DNA of 39,819 bases, from the NCBI RefSeq assembly GCF_001434585.1, contig NZ_AZDB01000019.1, positions 1-39,819 on the forward strand. Direction: 5' to 3'. The stretch comes from Companilactobacillus crustorum JCM 15951. Its GTDB lineage: Bacteria > Bacillota > Bacilli > Lactobacillales > Lactobacillaceae. Positions 34,442-39,819 of the stretch are shown here, piece by piece. Under the pieces are notes generated by a model. The model was given only the letters and a program-made list of their open reading frames with translations. It was not told where the DNA came from and did no database searches. Positions within the stretch are counted from its first letter, which is position 1. Every line of letters begins with the position of its first letter. Position numbers and translations under genes: made by a program.

Positions 34442-35299
34442 ATGATTAGAAAAATGAACGTGGAGACACCTCAAGGTTCTATATTAGAAAGTGTTATTTT
34501 TAAATCTCAGCAAGCAAAAACAGTAATAATTGTTATTACTGGCGTAGAAGGCAATATTCAAAATAATCCTTTTTACACTGCTATTGGCAAAAAGCTTTCT
34601 AGTGAGGGGATTGATTTTGTGGTTGCTCATACAAAAGATGCTTTTAATCAAACTAAATCTATTAATCAAATTACTGCTCAAACTGAAATTTTTGGAGCCA
34701 GTGTGGAATCATTCGCTGATTCTGATAACGATGTTCAAGCATATTTGAATTGGGCTTTAAGCAAAAAATATCAGCATATTATTTTGGGAGGTCAATCATT
34801 AGGAGCTAATAAGGTGATTCATTATTTAGCAACTCACTCTAATGTTCCAATTGATAAGTTTCTTTTGTTGAGCCCAGTTGATATTGATGTTTTAAGACGA
34901 AGCGTTTCTCAAGAACAACGGGAGTATATCTCCGAGCAAAAAGAAAGTTCTAAAGGAAAAAACAGGTTACCTTTTAAATTATTTAGATGGTTATCCTGTG
35001 ATGTTGACACAGCAGATGAATGGTTATTTGATGACACGCTTAATAATGTCCACTTTAAGAAGAATATGGATTTTTCACAGGTGGAACGAATTTACGCTAG
35101 TGGAGCGTTGATTATAGGAACACGTGACCGATTTGCAGGTGGAGATCCAAGTGGATACTTAAAAAACATTAATAATCATTTTAAAACCAAAGCTAGAAAT
35201 GAATTGGTCTTTATAAAGGATACCGGTCATATTTATAGAGGCAAAGAATATGTTTTAGCAAATGAAATATTAAATTTGATTAATAAATGGAAATATTAA
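34442..35299 (+). CDS. Alpha/beta hydrolase (DUF1749/UPF0613-like)
   Basis: A 285-residue cytosolic alpha/beta hydrolase without a signal peptide. IILGGQSLGANKVIHYL has the GxSxG nucleophile elbow, LIIGTRDRFAGGDPSGYL the acid region, and IKDTGHIYRG the catalytic His. The layout resembles DUF1749 proteins. It has a strong AAGGAGGTG ribosome site and is co-transcribed with the flavin oxidoreductase. Substrate unknown. Confidence 0.8.
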   Translation: MIRKMNVETPQGSILESVIFKSQQAKTVIIVITGVEGNIQNNPFYTAIGKKLSSEGIDFVVAHTKDAFNQTKSINQITAQTEIFGASVESFADSDNDVQAYLNWALSKKYQHIILGGQSLGANKVIHYLATHSNVPIDKFLLLSPVDIDVLRRSVSQEQREYISEQKESSKGKNRLPFKLFRWLSCDVDTADEWLFDDTLNNVHFKKNMDFSQVERIYASGALIIGTRDRFAGGDPSGYLKNINNHFKTKARNELVFIKDTGHIYRGKEYVLANEILNLINKWKY

Positions 35300-35311
35300 T
35301 AAGCAATAAAG

Positions 35312-35359
35312 AAACCCAGTATGGTAATCATCAAAAGATGACTGCCATACTGGGTTTTT
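35312..35359. terminator. Convergent terminator
   Basis: AAACCCAGTATGG pairs with CCATACTGGGTTT and continues with an inner TCATC/GATGA stem around AAAA. T-run on the right; A-run on the left. Confidence 0.85.
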
Positions 35360-35388
35360 ATGTGGAAAAAATTAAATTCATTTTGTTT

Positions 35389-36246
35389 TTAGGCAAAGGA
35401 TGTAGCAATGCTTCCAATTACAATCACTACAATTCCTAAAATAGTATATTTTAACTCTCTAGGACTTTTATGCTCATGCAGAATGAAAATTCCACCAAAA
35501 GTAGCGATAACGACATTTAACTGTGTCCAGATAAATGCTGAAGTATTTCCATTGGCCTTAGCAGAAATAATATAAGCAAATCCTGCTACTCCCCAGGCTA
35601 GACCGGCAAAAATATTCAGATATTGTTCTTTATGTTTGAATATTTTTAGATCAGTAAATAATCCATAAATAATTGCCCCTATTAAAATTCCAATCATTTC
35701 AGGTAAAAAGATTGCGGTACTGTTTTGACCTTTAACAATCGACATATTGGGGAAAGATGAATAGATCCAAAATCCTATTGTAGTAGCAAGTAGAAAGACG
35801 ATATCTTTAATTTGAATTTTATTATTATTGGAATTATCGCTCACAGAAGTAAGCAATGCTCCTATAATAACGATTATTAAGGCAATAATTCCAATGATTT
35901 TAGCAGAAATTCCGGACCAATCACCAAAAATTATCATTCCGATAATCGAATTACCAATCAATTGAAAAACGGTAGACAGTGGAACTGTGCCAGAAACACC
36001 GATACGTTTGAAGGAAATAAATTGTCCGATTTGTCCAATAGTCCATAGAGATCCAACTAAAACGGAAAACCAAAAGACTGTTGTGCTGACGGTAGGATGA
36101 ATGAACAAATAAGCTATTAGACCAATTATTGTTGCGCCAGCTCCTATACCAAAAATTTGGTTAGCTGCAGTACCACCAACTTTTCCGGTTATCATTGGTA
36201 CAATACCCCATCCGATGGCAGGGATGAGTGCGATTAAAATGTTCAT
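35389..36246 (-). CDS. GRP-family sugar uptake protein (GlcU/RbsU-like)
   Basis: A 285-residue drug/metabolite-superfamily transporter with ten predicted membrane helices. The N-terminal LIALIPAIGWGIVPMITGKV and GTAANQIFGIGAGATIIGLI are typical of the glucose/ribose porter family; the second half repeats the fold (GLAWGVAGFAYIISAKANGN). It imports glucose or ribose by proton symport. It lies 29 bp downstream of a nitronate monooxygenase gene on the same strand. Ribosome site AAAGAGG. The sugar is not determined. Confidence 0.88.
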   Translation of the reverse strand: MNILIALIPAIGWGIVPMITGKVGGTAANQIFGIGAGATIIGLIAYLFIHPTVSTTVFWFSVLVGSLWTIGQIGQFISFKRIGVSGTVPLSTVFQLIGNSIIGMIIFGDWSGISAKIIGIIALIIVIIGALLTSVSDNSNNNKIQIKDIVFLLATTIGFWIYSSFPNMSIVKGQNSTAIFLPEMIGILIGAIIYGLFTDLKIFKHKEQYLNIFAGLAWGVAGFAYIISAKANGNTSAFIWTQLNVVIATFGGIFILHEHKSPRELKYTILGIVVIVIGSIATSFA

Positions 36247-36275
36247 GTGAAAAACCTCTTTAAAAATGATTATTG

Positions 36276-37256
36276 TTAATTATTAAAACCGTTATATAAC
36301 TCTTCAATAACTTTATTAACGGTTGTTATTTCATGGATCATGCTTAACCCTAATCCAAATGATGCGTAGCCATTTTCTAGGTCGCCTAATAACATGCCTG
36401 TTCTCATACCGCCGTAACCATTGGCGGCATTCCAAACTTCTTTATTAGTTCTACCAACCTCGCTTAATTCAACTAAGTGTTCGGGTAGAACACCAGGAAT
36501 TGAACGATAATATTTCGGTAAGGCCTTAAATAGCAATTCGTCATAAGCATCATGTTTGGTAAGCAATGTTTTTATTTTATCTGACATGGGTGATTCTTTA
36601 GTTGCTAAAAAGGCAGTACCGACAAAGATCCCATCCGCTCCCAAATCGAGAGCAGCTTTAGTAGTTCTTTTATCAACAATCCCACCAGCAGCCATGAGTG
36701 GAACACGTTTGTTAACAATATCATCCAAGTAAGGAATAGCTGAAAAGGTACCTACGGCATGATCTGGAATAGTTCCTCCTTCGTCAAAACCGGTTGCAAC
36801 TAATACATCGATTCCTTTTTGAATGGCTTCTTCCACAACATTTTTCGTAGGAGTAGCAGGACGATAGACGATTTTGATGTGATTCTCTTTTAACATATTG
36901 AACCACTTAGGAATATATTTAGTACTGTATATAACAGCTACGGGAACTTTTTCTTGAATCATCAATTTGATCATAGGTTCAGCGAAGATATCTTTATCGG
37001 GTTCATCGTTTAGAACCAAATTTAGTCCAAAAGGCTTGTTAGTTAATTTTTGTGTCTTTTTTATTTGTTCACGCATTTGTTCAATAGTTTTATTGATAGA
37101 CTTGGTAGGTTCATATTGTCCAGCGTTAATTCCCAAAACTCCTAAAGCACCAGAGTTACTAACGGTTGCTACGAATTCAGCATTTGTTAGCCAAAACATT
37201 GGACCTTGAATGATGGGTTTTTCGATATTTAAAATTTTGCTAATTTGATTATTCAT
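36276..37256 (-). CDS. Nitronate monooxygenase / 2-nitropropane dioxygenase family
   Basis: A 326-residue FMN TIM-barrel enzyme. The start KPIIQGPMFWLTNAEFVATV, the loop VDVLVATGFDEGGTIPDHAV-like segment (with HAVGTFS) and PLMAAGGIVDKRTTKAALDLGADGIFVGTAFL (FMN-phosphate site, shown here in part) are characteristic. It oxidises nitronates; FabK enoyl-ACP reductase is a close relative, but no fab genes are nearby. The frame opens four codons earlier, but the ATG at 37256 has GGAGG five bases upstream. Divergent from a LysR gene that probably regulates it. Confidence 0.85.
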   Translation of the reverse strand: MNNQISKILNIEKPIIQGPMFWLTNAEFVATVSNSGALGVLGINAGQYEPTKSINKTIEQMREQIKKTQKLTNKPFGLNLVLNDEPDKDIFAEPMIKLMIQEKVPVAVIYSTKYIPKWFNMLKENHIKIVYRPATPTKNVVEEAIQKGIDVLVATGFDEGGTIPDHAVGTFSAIPYLDDIVNKRVPLMAAGGIVDKRTTKAALDLGADGIFVGTAFLATKESPMSDKIKTLLTKHDAYDELLFKALPKYYRSIPGVLPEHLVELSEVGRTNKEVWNAANGYGGMRTGMLLGDLENGYASFGLGLSMIHEITTVNKVIEELYNGFNN

Positions 37257-37271
37257 AATGTCCTCCATAAT

Positions 37272-37381
37272 AACTGATTTGTTATAAAGCTTTACAAATT
37301 CTATTCCCGTAGTCTATTATCAGAGCTGAAAGCGATTAAGTAAAATAACAATTATAGCTTTAAATATAACTAATTAGTTAT
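37272..37381. promoter_or_regulatory. Divergent control region with LysR-type palindromes and a cre-like site
   Basis: TTTGTTATAAAGCTTTACAAA (about 37278-37298) is an imperfect palindrome with T-N11-A spacing. ATAACTAATTAGTTAT (37366-37381) is a perfect 16-bp palindrome just before the lysR ribosome site. TGAAAGCGATTAAG (37327-37340) matches most of the CcpA cre consensus. Binding of the adjacent LysR protein to the palindromes is inferred. Confidence 0.5.
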
Positions 37382-37393
37382 GGAGAATATATA

Positions 37394-38302
37394 ATGAATA
37401 ATGTAGATAAATTGATAAGTATTTTAGACAAAATTAAATCTTCTAAGACATTAACTGAAGTGGCCGAAAAATTGTATTTTAGTCAACCTTATGTGAGTAA
37501 GCTCATTACAGAAATGGAAAAGCAGTATGGCATTAAGTTGGTTAATCGTAAGGATACTCCGATTTCTTTAACGAATGCTGGGGAAGTAATTGTTCAAAAT
37601 TTAAAGGTTATTCAAGATGCTCAGGAAAAGTTAAACATTAATTTAGTAGATTTAAAGAGAACTGAACAGGGAACCATTTCAATAGCCGTCTGTTCTTTAG
37701 TAGATGCACCTACACTCGGATGTATAGCTCCTGAGTTATATCGAAAATTCCCTGATTTGAAGCTTAACTTTGTAAATTTGACCGGAGACATAACTGATCA
37801 TGATTTAATAAATGGGAAAATAGATTTAGCCATTGGCCGAAAATGGAATAATCGGGATTTGCATATTATCCCTTTACCGGTTAGTCAATTGGCGCTTTTA
37901 ATTCCTGAAACTTGTTCATTGTTTGACGAAAATTCTGAGTATGTAGAATTTACTCAAGATAATTTATCTACTTTAAACGATTGTAATTATATTGGTGTTA
38001 ATGACAGTTCTTTTTTACAGCATAAGGTTAATCTTTTACTGGAAGAGAACGGAATTCATGTTAATAAAATAATGGAATTGCCGAATTCGGGGCAAGCAGC
38101 AACAGTTGCAATGAGTTTGCATGCTACAACGATTACTACAGAGAGAATTGCTAAAAATAATTTGGAAAAGTCTAGTAAGTATAATTTAATGATGATTCCG
38201 AAGGATAATGTTGGCTTAAACATGGCAATTTCTTATCGGAAACAATCATCATCAAACATAAAAGCAGTTGCTCAGGCTATTAATGAGTTAATAAATAAAT
38301 AA
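37394..38302 (+). CDS. LysR-family transcriptional regulator
   Basis: 302 residues. The winged HTH SKTLTEVAEKLYFSQPYVSK (about 17-36) and RKDTPISLTNAGEVIVQNLK are followed by the effector domain (GTISIAVCSLVDAPTLGCIA; DLAIGRKW). It is transcribed away from the nitronate monooxygenase-sugar transporter pair, the usual arrangement for a LysR regulator and its target. A palindrome at its own ribosome site suggests autoregulation. Confidence 0.9.
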   Translation: MNNVDKLISILDKIKSSKTLTEVAEKLYFSQPYVSKLITEMEKQYGIKLVNRKDTPISLTNAGEVIVQNLKVIQDAQEKLNINLVDLKRTEQGTISIAVCSLVDAPTLGCIAPELYRKFPDLKLNFVNLTGDITDHDLINGKIDLAIGRKWNNRDLHIIPLPVSQLALLIPETCSLFDENSEYVEFTQDNLSTLNDCNYIGVNDSSFLQHKVNLLLEENGIHVNKIMELPNSGQAATVAMSLHATTITTERIAKNNLEKSSKYNLMMIPKDNVGLNMAISYRKQSSSNIKAVAQAINELINK

Positions 38303-38322
38303 GTTTAAAAATGAATTTTTTA

Positions 38323-38351
38323 TTGTCCTCAAGTCTAGAGTCGCTTATGAT
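38323..38351 (+). promoter_or_regulatory. Promoter of brnQ
   Basis: TTGTCC (38323-38328), 17-bp spacer, TATGAT (38346-38351). Confidence 0.6.
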
Positions 38352-38386
38352 AATTAAATGGACTTTTAGGTAAGAGAGTGAAATTT

Positions 38387-39724
38387 ATGAGTGAAAAATT
38401 AACTTGGAAAAATTTGTTTTTTATCGGATCAATGCTATTTGGATTATTCTTTGGTGCCGGTAATCTGATTTTTCCTGTCTTTTTAGGCCAACAGGCTGGT
38501 AGAAATGTTTTTTATGCCATTATTGGATTGTTAATAACTGGGGTGGGATTGCCACTGTTAGGTGTAGCTAGCATGGGGATGACTGGCAGCAATAGTGTTT
38601 TTGATTTGGCTGGTAAAGTAAATCGTCCTTATGCATATATATTTACGGTATTGTTATATTTGACGATGGGACCATTTTTTGCAATTCCACGATTGGCAAC
38701 AATTTCTTTTCAATTAGGAATTGCTCCTTTTATAGCCAAACCACAGCAGAAATTAATATTGCTTCTGTTTTCGGCAATTTTCTTTGGCGTTACTTTTTTG
38801 TTGTCAAGGAAGCCTAGCCAACTGATGAATTATGTGGGTAAGTGGTTAACGCCAATTTTCTTAGTTTTATTAGGTATTCTGGTGGTAACGGCATTTATCA
38901 AGCCAATGGGAACCTTGAACTTGCCAGCACATAATCAATATGCTCAAGCACCCGTGTTGACTGGTTTTACGGAAGGCTACAACACAATGGATGCTTTGGC
39001 GTCGTTAGCATTTGGCGTTGTTGTGATTGATACAATTAAATCTTTAGGTGTGAGCCATCCTGGACAGATTGCTAAAGATACGATTAAATCTGGTTTAATC
39101 AGTGTCATTTTGATGGGAATAATTTATACTTTCCTAGCTTTAATTGGAACGATGAGTGTTAATAAGTTTCCTTTAGCGGCTAATGGTGGGATCACTTTAG
39201 CTCAAGTATTCAATTATTATTTCGGTTCATTTGGCAGTTTGTTATTAGCGTTGATTGCTATTATTGCTTGTTTAAAAACTTCGATCGGTTTAACTTCAGC
39301 CTTTGGTGAGACTGCTAAAGAAATGTTTCCTAAATTCAATTATCAGGTTATTTTGATTTTTGCTGGTACGTTATCGTTTCTAGTTGCCAATATTGGTTTA
39401 ACTAAACTGATTAATTATTCCACGCCAGTTTTGATGTTTTTGTATCCTTTAGCAATGGTTTTAATTATTATTGCCGTTTTAACGCCAATTTTAGTTGAAT
39501 CAAAATGGATCTTTGAAATGACAACCTTGTTTACTCTTATTCCAGCACTGTTTGCTGGTTTAGATGCTTTGCCTAAAGGGGTAAAAACGTCCGGTTTTAT
39601 TCAAGAAATTTTGTTATGGAATAGTCATTTGCCATTATCGCAACTCAGTTTAGGTTGGGTATTACCTGCAATTGTTGGATTAGTAATCGGTTGGATAGTT
39701 AGCAAAACAGTAAAAGTACGTTGA
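38387..39724 (+). CDS. brnQ: Branched-chain amino-acid cation symporter
   Basis: A 445-residue BrnQ/LIVCS transporter with about twelve membrane helices. The N-terminal FFIGSMLFGLFFGAGNLIFP is the family signature; GPFFAIPRLATISFQLGIAP and TEGYNTMDALASLAFGVVVI are further conserved segments. It imports Leu, Ile and Val with Na+ or H+, complementing the ilvE gene of this window. The GTG at 38378 is in frame, but the ATG at 38387 with AGAGAG eight bases upstream is preferred. Confidence 0.94.
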   Translation: MSEKLTWKNLFFIGSMLFGLFFGAGNLIFPVFLGQQAGRNVFYAIIGLLITGVGLPLLGVASMGMTGSNSVFDLAGKVNRPYAYIFTVLLYLTMGPFFAIPRLATISFQLGIAPFIAKPQQKLILLLFSAIFFGVTFLLSRKPSQLMNYVGKWLTPIFLVLLGILVVTAFIKPMGTLNLPAHNQYAQAPVLTGFTEGYNTMDALASLAFGVVVIDTIKSLGVSHPGQIAKDTIKSGLISVILMGIIYTFLALIGTMSVNKFPLAANGGITLAQVFNYYFGSFGSLLLALIAIIACLKTSIGLTSAFGETAKEMFPKFNYQVILIFAGTLSFLVANIGLTKLINYSTPVLMFLYPLAMVLIIIAVLTPILVESKWIFEMTTLFTLIPALFAGLDALPKGVKTSGFIQEILLWNSHLPLSQLSLGWVLPAIVGLVIGWIVSKTVKVR

Positions 39725-39763
39725 GAAACTGTGATGGTTAATTTTAGAGGTTATTTTATAAAC

Positions 39764-39798
39764 AAAAAAGAGTCCCGTATGATTATCATGGGCTCTTT
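39764..39798. terminator. Terminator of brnQ
   Basis: AAAGAG-CCC pairs with GGG-CTCTTT with one bulged T and an ATGAT/ATCAT inner region; A-run left and short T-run right. Confidence 0.7.
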
Positions 39799-39819
39799 CT
39801 CAAGTTTGGTTATAGCGTG

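Overview
The window reads as chromosomal DNA from a low-GC lactic acid bacterium of the family Lactobacillaceae. A Companilactobacillus-like species is my best guess. The evidence is AT-rich codon use, a class II galT in a galK-galT-galR operon, secreted proteins ending in SLAP-type surface modules, a RecX/RlmD/DUF402 neighbourhood, an IS150-type IS3 remnant, and many AAGGAGG-type ribosome sites with short U-tailed terminators. Most of it is ordinary housekeeping and metabolic DNA. Positions 4.1-6.4 kb are accessory debris.

Layout. 0-4.1 kb: a secreted 3D-domain wall protein behind a four-site, 11-bp-phased operator array; nucleoside deoxyribosyltransferase; branched-chain aminotransferase with a strong promoter; and a membrane-anchored DUF915 hydrolase. 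4.1-6.6 kb: two palindromic intergenic elements, a DUF1516 membrane protein, an overlapping pair of tiny membrane proteins, a sigma-like HTH protein, a decayed IS3 element and a SHOCT protein. 6.7-10.4 kb: the galKTR operon on the minus strand, with a cre site inside its promoter. 10.5-17.1 kb: DegV, a VOC protein, GntR and XRE regulators, a dipeptide epimerase, divergent rlmD/recX, and the DUF402 phosphatase. 17.2-22.4 kb: a LysR gene, then a six-gene run (MerR-like regulator, aldo/keto reductase, NAD(P)-binding protein, amidohydrolase, acetyltransferase, tandem ABM monooxygenase) that looks like an electrophile or quinone stress unit. 22.4-26.7 kb: a minus-strand sulfur amino-acid block (MetA-family protein, cysK, three-gene amino-acid ABC transporter). 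27.3-32.8 kb: CNNM/CorC protein, prfC, SLAP-tailed glucosaminidase and HAD phosphatase. 32.8-39.8 kb: a broken small gene, an Old-Yellow-type flavin oxidoreductase with an alpha/beta hydrolase, a GRP sugar transporter with nitronate monooxygenase divergent from a LysR gene, and brnQ.

The most striking signal is upstream of the MetA-family gene and cysK (26.50-26.75 kb, minus strand). It is a 32-codon leader ORF with a perfect Shine-Dalgarno and three consecutive cysteine codons. A hand-drawn protector stem, antiterminator and intrinsic terminator follow. This is the layout of classical ribosome-mediated attenuation, apparently tuned to cysteine, and no T-box core is visible. The MetA-family protein it would control carries Tyr where the family has its catalytic Cys.

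A second unusual signal is at prfC (RF3). The gene has no ribosome site of its own. It follows an AUG-UGA start-stop and an overlapping 12-codon GUG leader ORF whose start codon is buried in a 12-bp hairpin. This suggests translational autocontrol by termination efficiency.

All RNA structures and promoters were read by eye. No folding program or database search was run.
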